From Chitinophagaceae bacterium 26-R-25 (GTDB lineage: Bacteria; Bacteroidota; Bacteroidia; Chitinophagales; Chitinophagaceae), in NCBI GenBank assembly GCA_029906195.1, contig JARWSJ010000001.1:2914001-2978000 (forward strand): 64,000 nucleotides of DNA, read 5' to 3'. Positions 1-8,937 of the stretch are shown one piece after another. The first letter of the stretch is position 1, and each line of letters begins with the position of its first letter. Below the pieces are notes generated by a model. That model ran no database searches. It was not told the origin of the DNA and saw only the letters and a list, made by a program, of their open reading frames with translations. The position numbers and the translations under genes were made by a program.

Positions 1-270
1 TATAGCGTAGTTAAATTCGGTGGTATCTGTTCTGGCCCCGATGTGAAATATGAAATCAATCGCAGGATCATTCTTCTGCAACCAATCGAAGAAGGATTCT
101 CTTTCTATTTTCTGAAGGTATGTTTTACCCTGAAGATTGGGTTCTTTGTCGGCTCTTGAAAATTCATCAACAAGTAACAAATTCGTATACCCCTGACTGT
201 TAAGAAAACCCACCAGGCAGCTTCCGATAAAGCCAGCGGCGCCGGTTACAACTATTGTGGATTCGTTCAT
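1..270 (-). CDS. hldD: ADP-L-glycero-D-manno-heptose 6-epimerase, N-terminal part (runs off the left edge)
   Basis: Ninety codons from an ATG at 268-270 stay open to the first base of the window, so the gene is cut by the edge and not broken. The start of the protein has the Rossmann motif TGAAGFIGS of extended short-chain dehydrogenases. Near residue 80 it has FIFHIGARTDTTEF, which matches the GA..TTE segment typical of HldD/RfaD and is unusual in other epimerases. The family uses NADP to epimerise ADP-D-glycero-D-manno-heptose to the L-glycero form for the LPS inner core. waaA, also for the LPS inner core, lies at 57.0 kb. Other sugar-nucleotide epimerases are possible, but the GARTDTTEF segment argues for HldD. 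Confidence 0.82.
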   Translation of the reverse strand, partial: MNESTIVVTGAAGFIGSCLVGFLNSQGYTNLLLVDEFSRADKEPNLQGKTYLQKIERESFFDWLQKNDPAIDFIFHIGARTDTTEFNYAI

Positions 271-290
271 AATTCCAATTATTCTTGAAT

Positions 291-399
291 AATTGGTAAT
301 TAATAATTAATAATTAATAATTAATATCGAAGTCTCTGCAAGGAAGCTTAGTTGCATTAAAGCAGGGTGACTGTCTATTAATTATTAATTATTAATTAC
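291..399. repeat. Family A heptamer hairpin (TTAATAA units)
   Basis: The left arm, about 297-326, is four tandem copies of a 7-mer close to TTAATAA. The right arm, about 376-399, is its inverted complement (ATTATTA units). They enclose a unique core of about 50 bases. The element fills the gap between hldD and purL. Relatives lie at 2729-2893 and 48810-48946 with unrelated cores. Confidence 0.75.
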
Positions 400-402
400 A
401 CT

Positions 403-2637
403 TTATAGAGCGCTCAACGCGTGTTCGCTGTCATGTCCAGCCAACAGGTTGCCAATTGCGTTATCGTATTTTTCTTTCCAGGAAATTGCATTGCCCCAGT
501 TTTCACCATCGATACTTACTGAGCCATTTGTAACAGTTCCCAGTTTTGCGAATGTTGCGCCGCTTAATGTTTTTTCAAAAGCAGCAACCTGGTCTTTTTT
601 CACAGTTACCACTACTCTGCTTTGCGCTTCGCCGAACCAGTAAGCATCTTTGCGGATGCCTCCATCGGTTGATGCTACTTCGAAGCCAAGGTTTCTGTTG
701 AAAGAAGATTCGATCAAAGTGATGAACAAACCGCCTTCGCTCACGTCGTGTGCAGACGCGATCACTTTTTCTTTGATCGCTTTTGTTATCTGTTGTTGCA
801 GAGCAAATTCTTCTTCAATGTCAAAGTGCGGAGCTGGTGAAAACTCAACGCCTTTTATTTTTTGTAAATATTCAGAACTGTTGATGTCAGCGTAGCTTTT
901 ACCCACCAGGTAAATAACATCGCCTTCTTCTTTAAAGTCCAATGTCATTTTATCTTGCACGCTGTCCAGCAATCCTACCATACCGATTGTTGGTGTCGGA
1001 TAAACCGGACCATCGGGGTTTTGGTTGTAAAAACTTACGTTACCACCCGTAACCGGAGTATTGAATTTGCGACAAGCGTCGCCCATGCCTTTGATTGCAT
1101 GAACAAACTGATAATATACTTGCGGATCGTAAGGGTTACCAAAATTTAAGCAGTTGGTTACACCTAAAGGTTCGCCACCGCTGCACACGATATTTCTCGC
1201 TGCTTCTGCAACCGCAATCATTGCTCCTTTGTAAGGATCAGCATATACGTAACGGCTGTTACAATCTGTAGTAACTGCCAATGCTTTATCACTTGGTTTT
1301 GCTAAAACTACTGCTGCATCTGAAGGCTGGTTGGTAGAGGTGTTACCTGTACCTACCATGCTATCGTATTGAACATACACCCAACGTTTAGAGGCGATGT
1401 TCGGAATTTGAATCAATTTTTCCGCAACAGCTTTTAAGTCTTTTGGCACTTCGATTGAAGCCGCGTCAAAAGCTTTTGTTTTTGCGAGATATGTTGGCTC
1501 GGTGTAAGCACGGTCATATTGAGGAGCGCCGCCGCCCAGTACCAGTTCTTCCGCAGGAAGTTGAGCTTCCAACTCTCCGTGCATGAAAAAGCTTAACAGG
1601 CCATCTTCCGTTACTTCTCCGATTACGGAGCAAGGAAGATCCCATTTATCGAATATTTTTTGTACAACGCCTTCCTTACCTTTTTCAACGACCATCAACA
1701 TACGCTCCTGGCTTTCGCTGAGCAAAAGTTCCCAGGCTTTCATATTCTGCTGACGTGTAGGCACTTTATCCAGATCGATGCGCATACCCACTCCGCCTTT
1801 TGCACTCATTTCTGCTGTTGAGCAAATGATTCCGGCAGCACCCATGTCCTGCATACCCACTACTACACCTGTTGGAATCACTTCGAGACAAGCTTCAAGC
1901 AATTTCTTTTCCTGGAAAGGGTCACCGACCTGAACCGCAGGCAATTCTTCTGTGCTTTCTGCAGTGATATCCGCAGACGCAAAAGAAGCACCTCCGATAC
2001 CGTCTTTACCGGTGGCGGAACCAACAAATATTACAGGATTTCCTTTGCCCAATGCAGTTGCACTAACCGTTTCACCGGCTTTTACGATACCAACGCTCAT
2101 CGCGTTTACCAAAGGATTGGTGTGATAGCACTGCTCAAAATAGATTTCGCCGCCTACGGTTGGAACGCCGAAGCAGTTACCGTAGTGACCGATTCCATGA
2201 ACAACGCCACCCAGCAAATGCTGCGTTTTTGCTTCATTAAGATTACCGAAACGGAGAGAGTTCAAAGACGCGATTGGTCTTGCTCCCATTGTAAAAATAT
2301 CGCGGTGAATACCCCCTACGCCTGTTGCTGCACCCTGGAAAGGCTCGATCGCAGACGGGTGATTATGACTTTCAATTTTAAAAACTACCCCGTAGCCATC
2401 GCCCATATCCATCAAACCTGCGTTTTCTTCACCAGCTGCTACCAGCATTCTTCCACCTTCGCGGGGTAAAGTTTTAAGCCATTTGATTGAATTTTTGTAG
2501 CTGCAGTGCTCGCTCCACATTGCGCTGAAGGCACATAACTCATTAAAATTCGGGGTTCTTCCTAATTTTTTCTTTATTAACTCAAATTCTTCTGCCGTAA
2601 GGCGCAATTGCTCGGCGGTTTTAACTGTTATTTCCAT
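403..2637 (-). CDS. purL: Phosphoribosylformylglycinamidine synthase II, PurL (small form)
   Basis: The protein has 744 residues, the usual length of the small PurL that works with separate PurS and PurQ. Residues 90-110 carry SHNHPSAIEPFQGAATGVGG, the signature of the first AIR-synthase-like half. The second half has TGGNVSFYNQ near residue 530 and the AHDVSEGG segment near residue 645. The enzyme makes formylglycinamidine ribonucleotide from FGAR, glutamine and ATP in purine synthesis. No purS or purQ is adjacent. A perfect minus-strand -10-like box (TACCTTTG, 2667-2674) lies about 30 bases upstream of the ATG. Confidence 0.97.
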   Translation of the reverse strand: MEITVKTAEQLRLTAEEFELIKKKLGRTPNFNELCAFSAMWSEHCSYKNSIKWLKTLPREGGRMLVAAGEENAGLMDMGDGYGVVFKIESHNHPSAIEPFQGAATGVGGIHRDIFTMGARPIASLNSLRFGNLNEAKTQHLLGGVVHGIGHYGNCFGVPTVGGEIYFEQCYHTNPLVNAMSVGIVKAGETVSATALGKGNPVIFVGSATGKDGIGGASFASADITAESTEELPAVQVGDPFQEKKLLEACLEVIPTGVVVGMQDMGAAGIICSTAEMSAKGGVGMRIDLDKVPTRQQNMKAWELLLSESQERMLMVVEKGKEGVVQKIFDKWDLPCSVIGEVTEDGLLSFFMHGELEAQLPAEELVLGGGAPQYDRAYTEPTYLAKTKAFDAASIEVPKDLKAVAEKLIQIPNIASKRWVYVQYDSMVGTGNTSTNQPSDAAVVLAKPSDKALAVTTDCNSRYVYADPYKGAMIAVAEAARNIVCSGGEPLGVTNCLNFGNPYDPQVYYQFVHAIKGMGDACRKFNTPVTGGNVSFYNQNPDGPVYPTPTIGMVGLLDSVQDKMTLDFKEEGDVIYLVGKSYADINSSEYLQKIKGVEFSPAPHFDIEEEFALQQQITKAIKEKVIASAHDVSEGGLFITLIESSFNRNLGFEVASTDGGIRKDAYWFGEAQSRVVVTVKKDQVAAFEKTLSGATFAKLGTVTNGSVSIDGENWGNAISWKEKYDNAIGNLLAGHDSEHALSAL

Positions 2638-2666
2638 GATAGTATATGGGATGGTCTGAGAAAGCG

Positions 2667-2674
2667 CAAAGGTA
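2667..2674 (-). promoter_or_regulatory. Putative -10-like element (TAnnTTTG) of purL
   Basis: Read on the minus strand this is TACCTTTG, an exact match to the Bacteroidota consensus, 30 bases before the purL ATG. I see no clear TTTG about 19 bases upstream, so the call rests on the -10-like box alone. Confidence 0.45.
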
Positions 2675-2728
2675 ATAAGTTACCGTGTATTAATGTGAAT
2701 CATGAGTTGAAATGTATTTCTATGCGGG

Positions 2729-2893
2729 TAATTAATAATTAATAATGAATAATTAATATTTGATCGCCCTGTAATTTGGACGTTAAACTCACTTCGTGGC
2801 ATCAAGACTGACCGTGGTCAAACAGTTAAAGAGGGCTGCATTCCAATGGCGGCCCTATTAATTATTCTTGATTAATTATTAATTATTAATTCG
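2729..2893. repeat. Family A heptamer hairpin
   Basis: The left arm (2730-2759) is TTAATAA-type tandem units. The right arm (about 2856-2893) is ATTATTA-type units. The core is about 95 bases and unrelated to the cores of the other family A copies. With short flanks it fills the gap between purL and the glycosyltransferase. The core has its own short GC-rich pairing (agggctgc with the later ggcggccct), so it may also terminate transcripts. Confidence 0.72.
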
Positions 2894-2911
2894 CAAATGT
2901 GGCTTCTATAC

Positions 2912-4114
2912 TTATTGACTTGGCTGATTTTCGAGCAGAGACATATAAAGATGCTCCATGTCTGCCAATTCTTTTTCCTTTGAAAAGTGCATCCTAACAA
3001 ACTCACGCCCTTTTTCGCCCATGGATTTTCTTATCTCTTTATTTTCTATTAAAGTCAATGTGTTTGCTACAAATCCATTCAAATCGTGCAAAGGACTTAT
3101 AAATCCGGTTAGCCCCGGATCGATTGTTTGACTAACTGCCCCGGCATTTGTAGTGACTACGGGTTTGCCTGCAGCCTGCGCTTCCAGGAGGGTGATGGCA
3201 GTACCTTCATTCAGGGAGGTAAGTGCAATTATATCAAGCCCGGCCATTGCCTCTTCAATGTTCAGGAGCCAGGAGGTAAAAGTGACTTGCACGGTCCGGG
3301 CAGAGTCTGGGTAGTACGTATAAGATATCTTTTTCTTTTCAAGCAGGTCTTCCAATGAGGGTCTTAGGGCGCCGTCTCCAATAATAAAAAACCGTACGGG
3401 GTGTTTTGTTTCAGACAGCAATTTTTCAGCTGCATCTATAAAAAACTTGTGATCTTTTATTGGCACAATACGCCCTACTATTCCGATGGCGACTTCGTTG
3501 CCTGTCAGTTTATAATTTGCGCGAAATGCGTGGCGTTTTTCATCTTCATTATCTTCAAATGAGGCTGTATTTATACCAATTGGAATCACCGCAATTTTTG
3601 ACAAGTCGCTGATATGGTATACATCGACAAGGTCATGCTGCTGCATCAAACTGGTCGCAATCAATTTTGTTGATTGTTTTGCAAGCCATCTTTCAAGCTT
3701 AATAATTTGAGAGGAAAAGAATTTATTGAAATACGAATGAAAAACATGACCATGATACGTATGCAGGATCACCTTTGTGCCAATCATCTTTGCTGCTAAC
3801 CTTCCCAAAACACCGGGTTTGGCACCATTTGTATGAACGATGTCGGGATTAATTTTCTTAAGCTCTTTTTTTATATGATAGAATGCCTGAATATCCCTGA
3901 CGAAGTTAATGGACCTATGCACTTCGCGAATGTGAACGACACGAAGTTTAGGATACGAAGTCAGCAAAAAAGAAGCGTCATACTCGTCTTTATTTTTTTC
4001 ACCCACCACTAAATGGACTTCATGTTTTTCAGACAAATAACCAGCAAGCTGCACGGTGTCCAGTGGGGCTCCTCCAATTACCAATCTGTTAAGCATTATT
4101 GCAATTCTTGCCAT
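2912..4114 (-). CDS. Glycosyltransferase family 4 protein
   Basis: The protein has 400 residues with the two-domain GT-B layout. The N-terminus has the donor-fold start MLNRLVIGGAPLDTVQLAGY, and NGAKPGVLGRLAAK follows near residue 95. The C-terminal domain has GRIVPIKDHKFFIDAA near residue 215 and the nucleotide-sugar signature EGTAITLLEAQAAGKPVV near residue 305, where the first Glu corresponds to the E of EX7E retaining transferases. The likely role is cytoplasmic sugar transfer to a lipid-linked or LPS glycan. The donor and acceptor cannot be read from sequence. The membrane protein next to it is on the other strand. Confidence 0.9.
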   Translation of the reverse strand: MARIAIMLNRLVIGGAPLDTVQLAGYLSEKHEVHLVVGEKNKDEYDASFLLTSYPKLRVVHIREVHRSINFVRDIQAFYHIKKELKKINPDIVHTNGAKPGVLGRLAAKMIGTKVILHTYHGHVFHSYFNKFFSSQIIKLERWLAKQSTKLIATSLMQQHDLVDVYHISDLSKIAVIPIGINTASFEDNEDEKRHAFRANYKLTGNEVAIGIVGRIVPIKDHKFFIDAAEKLLSETKHPVRFFIIGDGALRPSLEDLLEKKKISYTYYPDSARTVQVTFTSWLLNIEEAMAGLDIIALTSLNEGTAITLLEAQAAGKPVVTTNAGAVSQTIDPGLTGFISPLHDLNGFVANTLTLIENKEIRKSMGEKGREFVRMHFSKEKELADMEHLYMSLLENQPSQ

Positions 4115-4214
4115 CGTCTCAATATAGTCCGGAAAGATAAATAAAACTAGCCGAGCAAAAGCGCTAAATTATTGTTGGTCATTAGTTATTTTGCATTGAC
4201 AAAAAACAATACCG

Positions 4215-5459
4215 TTGCACTATTTGCTTTTTTTATCATATCTGATTTTCTTTTTCTGGCTCATTGCTAAAATCAATTTTATACGGAACAGCGGTATCCC
4301 ATTAAAATGGTTATGTATATTATTTTCTCTTAAAGTTGTTGTAGGTATTTTTTACGGTTATATATATTCGAAACATATTGCAGATGCCGATACATGGAAG
4401 ATGTATTTTATAAGTCTCAGGCATACCAGCGTCTTAACATCAAACCCGGTTAAATTTATCACGTCGTGGTTCTATGAGCCGCAGTATAGCTACAGTGAAC
4501 CTTTCGGCTCGGGAAAATCTTACTGGAACATCATAAAAGATCTGATGCTGATAAAAATTGAGGCCATTTTTAATGTTCTTAGTTTTCGCAATTACTATAT
4601 CAACGTCCTTTTTTTTAATTTCATCACCTTTTTTGGCAACATTGCGTTTGTAAAAGCCTACAGTCTTTTATTTCCCCATGCAAAAAAAGGTCTCGTTGTA
4701 TTTGCCGCCTTTTTCATACCCTCGACCCTTTTCTGGACAAGCGGATTGCATAAGGATGGACTATTATTTATGTTAATGTCGCTGGTTGTTTATCAGCTTG
4801 CATTGTGGATGAACGCTAAAAAAGCAACAGGAAAGATGATTTTAAATGTCGCGCTATGCGTCTTTTTTATTTTCCTACTGAGAAGTTATGTGGCGTTGTC
4901 TTTGATTCCGGCAATTTTAATAGCCACATTGAATCATCGTTTTTCAAATCAGGCCATTAAAATAAACGTCACTGTACTTGTTGTTTGCGCTACGGGCTTC
5001 TTTTTATCATCCTACATTTCGCCTGTTTTGGATCTTCCTGAGTGGGTGATAAAACGAAGAATTGAATTTAACTCTCTTAACGCAACTACGCTTTTACCCT
5101 ATCACCAGCTGGAAAATTCATTTCAAAGCTACCTTTATAATTTGCCCCAGGCGGTCGATCATGGATTTTTGAGGCCTTACATTTGGGAGGGGCTGGGCGT
5201 TTTTTACATACCGTTTGCGCTCGAAATCATTGCGCTGCTGGCTCTTACTATATATTATCTGTTCAATCATCTTCCCCTTGACAGGTCCCAGAGAGCTATT
5301 TTCTGTTTTGGGCTGTTTATTTTCCTGGCAAATTGGTTGTTCCTGGGATATATGGTTCATATTGTAGGGGCTGTTATAAGGTACAAGAGTATTTTCCTGC
5401 CATTTTTTGTCGCTCCGGTGCTCCTGTCTGCTAAATTCAGGTCACTTATTAAAAATTAA
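4215..5459 (+). CDS. Polytopic membrane protein of unknown function (surface-glycan context)
   Basis: The protein has 414 residues and about ten hydrophobic segments, starting at residue 3. The start is TTG, since no ATG occurs in frame before about residue 62, which would delete the first membrane span. A short conserved-looking loop, FWTSGLHKDGLLF near residue 175, falls between two membrane segments, and DADTW lies near residue 56. This pattern resembles the multi-spanning polymerase or GT-C-like proteins found in Bacteroidota glycan loci, but I cannot assign a family. It diverges from the GT4 gene at 2.9-4.1 kb with about 100 bases between them. Confidence 0.75.
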   Translation: MHYLLFLSYLIFFFWLIAKINFIRNSGIPLKWLCILFSLKVVVGIFYGYIYSKHIADADTWKMYFISLRHTSVLTSNPVKFITSWFYEPQYSYSEPFGSGKSYWNIIKDLMLIKIEAIFNVLSFRNYYINVLFFNFITFFGNIAFVKAYSLLFPHAKKGLVVFAAFFIPSTLFWTSGLHKDGLLFMLMSLVVYQLALWMNAKKATGKMILNVALCVFFIFLLRSYVALSLIPAILIATLNHRFSNQAIKINVTVLVVCATGFFLSSYISPVLDLPEWVIKRRIEFNSLNATTLLPYHQLENSFQSYLYNLPQAVDHGFLRPYIWEGLGVFYIPFALEIIALLALTIYYLFNHLPLDRSQRAIFCFGLFIFLANWLFLGYMVHIVGAVIRYKSIFLPFFVAPVLLSAKFRSLIKN

Positions 5460-5621
5460 AAAATATATCACACCTATTGACTTTTACCTCCGAATTTTTA
5501 AGGAAACGGAGTTATATGTTTCATTTTTCCTTTTTTTTGGTTAAAAACGTAATCTTTTTTCAAAATTATTGTTTGTTTGGCTGAATTGATGTTCATTTGC
5601 AATAGTTAAATTTTTATACCC

Positions 5622-7811
5622 ATGTCATTACGTTTTAATGCAATCAACAACCTAGCCGGCAAGGACGGAGTAAGTAATGCCGGATCCAAAAAAATTACTG
5701 GTATTTTCAATGAAAATGTATTTACTCTTAAAACTGCCCGCGAGTTTTTGAGCGATGAGGCGTACAAAAGCCTTCAGGGCTCAATCAAAGGCGGCAAAAA
5801 GATTGATCGTGCTGTAGCAAACCAAATTGCAGCAGGTCTTCGCCAATGGGCAGAAAGCAAAGGAGTATCTCACTATACACACTGGTTCCAGCCCCTTACC
5901 GGTACAACAGCAGAAAAACATGATTCTTTCTTTACTTTGAAAGGTGACGGTTCTGCTTTGGAAGAGTTTGATGGTGCTGCTTTGATCCAGCAAGAGCCAG
6001 ATGCGTCTTCTTTCCCTAACGGAGGTATCCGTGCTACTTTCGAAGCTCGCGGTTATACTGCATGGGATCCTTCTTCTCCTGCATTCATCATGGAAATCGG
6101 TACTGGTAAAACACTTTGTATTCCTACCATTTTCGTTTCTTATACCGGTGAAACGCTTGACTACAAAGCTCCTTTGTTGAAATCTCTTGAGGCTTTGAAC
6201 AAATCAGCCGTTGATGTTGCCAATTATTTTGATAAAAACGTAAATAAAGTTTCTGCTACTTTGGGCTGGGAACAAGAGTACTTCGTTATTGACGAAGCTA
6301 TGTTCAATGCACGTCCAGACTTAGTATTGAGCGGCAGAACTGTATTCGGTCACTCTCCTGCAAAAGGTCAGCAATTGGAAGACCACTATTTCGGTTCTAT
6401 TCCGGAAAGAGTGTACGCTTTCATGAGAGATTTTGAAACCGAATCATATAAATTAGGTATTCCTTTAAGAACACGTCACAACGAGGTGGCTCCTGCTCAG
6501 TTCGAGTGCGCTCCTATCTTCGAAGAAGTTAGCGTAGCCGTTGACCACAACACATTGTTGATGGACATTATGGACCGCGTTGCACGTCGTCATAAATTGC
6601 GTGTATTGCTTCACGAGAAACCATTTGCTGGTATCAACGGTAGCGGTAAACACAACAACTGGAGTATGTCAACTGATACAGGCGTTAACTTGTTGGCTCC
6701 TGGTAAGACTCCAAAAACAAACTTCATGTTCCTTACTTTCTTTGTAAATACAATTAAAGCAGTTCATGATTATGCAGACATCCTGAGAGCGTCTATCGCT
6801 TCTGCGGGTAATGACCACCGTCTTGGTGCAAACGAAGCGCCTCCTGCAATTATCTCTGTATTCGTTGGTGGATATTTGAACAAAGTATTACAAGATATTA
6901 AAGAAAGAGTTAGCGATAAATTCGACGAACAAGACGAAGCTATCCTGAAACTTGACTTGCACAAAAGCATTCCTGAATTGATGCTTGATAATACAGACCG
7001 TAACAGAACTTCTCCGTTTGCCTTCACTGGTAACAAATTTGAGTTCCGTGCGGTGGGTTCTACTGCAAACTGTGCAAACCCAATGACAGTGCTGAACACA
7101 ATTATGGCTGAAACATTGAAACAATTCAAAAAAGATGTTGATGCTTTAATTGAAAAAGGCGAGAAAAAAGAAATCGCTATCATGCACGTTATCCGCGAGT
7201 ACATCGTTTCTTCAGAAAAAGTATTATTCGAAGGAGATGGTTACAGCGAAGCATGGGCAAAAGAAGCTGAAAAACGCGGTTTGCAAAATGTAAAAACAAC
7301 TCCTTTAGCGTTGGATGCATTGGTTACCGAGAAAGCTAAACACCTTTTCGAAAGCAATAATGTATTGACTCACGTTGAGCTTGAAGCACGTCACGAAATT
7401 GAAGTTGAAAAATACATCAAACGTGTACAGATCGAAGCTCGTATCATGGGCGAACTTTGCACCAGCCACATCCTTCCTTCTGCTATCAAATATCAAAACA
7501 CTTTGATCCAAAACATCAAAGGTTTGAAAGAAGTGGGTATGCCTGAGGCTTCTTACAAGAATCAAATAGTTATTCTTGAAAGATTGTCACACTACATCAG
7601 CAAAACAAGCGAGCTGGTTGTACAAATGATCGAAGCAAGAAAAATTTGCAATGCTATGGACAATACTCGTACCAAAGCTATTGCTTACGAAAGCCAAGTT
7701 AAAGCTCCGTTCTTTGATGCTATCCGTTACCATGTTGACAAACTGGAATTGATGGTAGACGATAAAGAATGGTTGTTACCAAAATATCGTGAGATGCTTT
7801 TCTTAAGATAA
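5622..7811 (+). CDS. glnN: Glutamine synthetase type III
   Basis: The protein has 729 residues, the length typical of GSIII and much longer than GSI (about 470). It has GWEQEYFVID near residue 215 (metal and glutamate site), RHNEVAPAQFECAP near residue 285, and NGSGKHNNWSMSTDTG near residue 340, which is the ATP/glutamate core. The enzyme condenses ammonia and glutamate in the cytoplasm. GSIII is the usual nitrogen-assimilating form in Bacteroidota. The gene stands alone, preceded by an AT-rich leader and closed by a strong hairpin at 7844-7871. No PII or amt gene is adjacent. Confidence 0.97.
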   Translation: MSLRFNAINNLAGKDGVSNAGSKKITGIFNENVFTLKTAREFLSDEAYKSLQGSIKGGKKIDRAVANQIAAGLRQWAESKGVSHYTHWFQPLTGTTAEKHDSFFTLKGDGSALEEFDGAALIQQEPDASSFPNGGIRATFEARGYTAWDPSSPAFIMEIGTGKTLCIPTIFVSYTGETLDYKAPLLKSLEALNKSAVDVANYFDKNVNKVSATLGWEQEYFVIDEAMFNARPDLVLSGRTVFGHSPAKGQQLEDHYFGSIPERVYAFMRDFETESYKLGIPLRTRHNEVAPAQFECAPIFEEVSVAVDHNTLLMDIMDRVARRHKLRVLLHEKPFAGINGSGKHNNWSMSTDTGVNLLAPGKTPKTNFMFLTFFVNTIKAVHDYADILRASIASAGNDHRLGANEAPPAIISVFVGGYLNKVLQDIKERVSDKFDEQDEAILKLDLHKSIPELMLDNTDRNRTSPFAFTGNKFEFRAVGSTANCANPMTVLNTIMAETLKQFKKDVDALIEKGEKKEIAIMHVIREYIVSSEKVLFEGDGYSEAWAKEAEKRGLQNVKTTPLALDALVTEKAKHLFESNNVLTHVELEARHEIEVEKYIKRVQIEARIMGELCTSHILPSAIKYQNTLIQNIKGLKEVGMPEASYKNQIVILERLSHYISKTSELVVQMIEARKICNAMDNTRTKAIAYESQVKAPFFDAIRYHVDKLELMVDDKEWLLPKYREMLFLR

Positions 7812-7843
7812 ACTTAGTTATTTTTCGTATTGACATGAGAAAC

Positions 7844-7871
7844 ACAAGGGCCCGCGATTGCGGGCCCTTGT
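7844..7871 (+). terminator. Hairpin after glnN
   Basis: A perfect 12-bp stem (ACAAGGGCCCGC with its complement) has a four-base loop, GATT. It begins 33 bases after the stop codon. It has no long T-run, so it may work as a 3'-end stabiliser as well as a terminator. Confidence 0.75.
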
Positions 7872-7886
7872 TATGTTGTATGGGAA

Positions 7887-8260
7887 AAGTAAAAAATCAA
7901 AAGTAAGAAGTAAAAATGCCTGGCCATTCTTAGGTCTCTCCTTCCCATAATCGTCAACTTACAACTTGTTACAAATACTCGCTTCGCGATGTTTAACATG
8001 TCGCCCCTACGGGGCTGGTATTGGATTTTTTAGATCTTTCTTTTTCTACTAACGTGTCGCCCCGCTGGGGCTAGTCAATGCATTCAGCGAGTTGCAAACA
8101 GCCCCAGCGGGGCGACACGTTAGTAGAAAATATTGAGCAATATCGGATCAAATGCCAGCCCCAGAGGGGCGGCATGTTCGTAGAAAAAAGAAAAGATTTA
8201 GAAACCCCAGAGCCAGCCCCATAGGGGCGGCACGTCAAATAGCGTCGGTCGATTGAATAG
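7887..8260. repeat. Cluster of GCCCC-n-GGGGC palindromes with a perfect 31-bp inverted repeat
   Basis: The 607-base gap between glnN and the next gene has no convincing coding sequence. It holds a single AAAAGTA-type arm (7887-7917) and five copies of a palindromic unit of the form GTCGCCCC-n-GGGGCTG at about 8003, 8058, 8100, 8151 and 8214. Copies two and three form a perfect 31-bp inverted repeat (8042-8072 with 8100-8130) around a 27-base loop. The arm ACTAACGTGTCGCCCC recurs at about 41161, so this is a dispersed family. Confidence 0.8.
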
Positions 8261-8418
8261 ACAGATTTTAGATTGCAGGCTGTGGTTCACGCCCCTTTAT
8301 GATTGAATTGTTGGCGAGATTGAGATACACAAATCCAGGGTATCAGAACATCTCTTTGTACAAAAGAAAAAATACCCTTCGTTCAAAGGACATTAGTTAG
8401 TCAATAAAATAAATGTGA

Positions 8419-8793
8419 TTAGTGAATCTTAACTTTCAAATTCAGCATTTGCAAGCTTGAATTTGTTGCAGGAGCAAGAGTAACAGAGCTCTTATAAGGC
8501 ATAATGTAAGTTGTGTTACCTTGTTGATAGGTAACAATGGAGTTAAAAGAGATCACATTAGGAGCAATTCTTTCCTCGCTCATAATTTTTCCACCTCTGT
8601 AGCTGAAATTGCCTTTAAGCGTAAAAGAATTTGCAATACTTATCGGCGTAAAATCAATTCCGATTGATTTTTCCTTAGTTTTCCCTCCACCGCCAATACC
8701 AATTGCAGCAAACGCCTGTATGCCGCAAATAGCCAATGCAGTTATCATAACTGATTGTTTTTTATAGCGTTTTATGAAGGAAAGTAAATTCAT
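8419..8793 (-). CDS. Small exported protein of unknown function
   Basis: The protein has 124 residues. It has a positively charged start (KRYKKQ), a hydrophobic stretch (residues 16-29) and an AFA-like cleavage site, so it is probably secreted. The mature part has a GIGGGGK glycine run and beta-type sequence. A perfect minus-strand -10-like box (TACTTTTG, 8799-8806) ends only five bases before the ATG. The transcript would therefore begin at or next to the start codon. Otherwise translation begins at the internal Met16, which would still leave a signal peptide. No family recognised. Confidence 0.65.
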   Translation of the reverse strand: MNLLSFIKRYKKQSVMITALAICGIQAFAAIGIGGGGKTKEKSIGIDFTPISIANSFTLKGNFSYRGGKIMSEERIAPNVISFNSIVTYQQGNTTYIMPYKSSVTLAPATNSSLQMLNLKVKIH

Positions 8794-8798
8794 TATGG

Positions 8799-8806
8799 CA
8801 AAAGTA
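8799..8806 (-). promoter_or_regulatory. Putative -10-like box giving a leaderless or near-leaderless mRNA
   Basis: The minus-strand sequence TACTTTTG matches TAnnTTTG exactly. If transcription begins 4-7 bases downstream, the RNA 5' end coincides with the ATG at 8791-8793. Confidence 0.45.
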
Positions 8807-8898
8807 TAATTTATTTTCTTATTTCTTTAACCTTTCATCAAGAATTTTAATACCTCTTTAACGAATCAGCTAAAAAAAAGTTACAGAAAATTGGGAAA

Positions 8899-8906
8899 TA
8901 CTTTTG
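8899..8906 (+). promoter_or_regulatory. Putative -10-like box of the TPR gene
   Basis: TACTTTTG matches TAnnTTTG exactly and lies 31 bases before the ATG at 8938. No good TTTG is visible upstream. Confidence 0.45.
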
Positions 8907-8937
8907 TATTCCATAACTTACAGTAACCATCTTTTAC

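Noticed and set aside
6770..7204. 144-codon frame opposite glnN
   Set aside because: It lies wholly antisense to the conserved GSIII core and has no recognisable domain.
7979..8240. Possible CRISPR array at the palindrome cluster
   Set aside because: The units are inverted and unevenly spaced, the intervals vary in length, and no cas gene is present.
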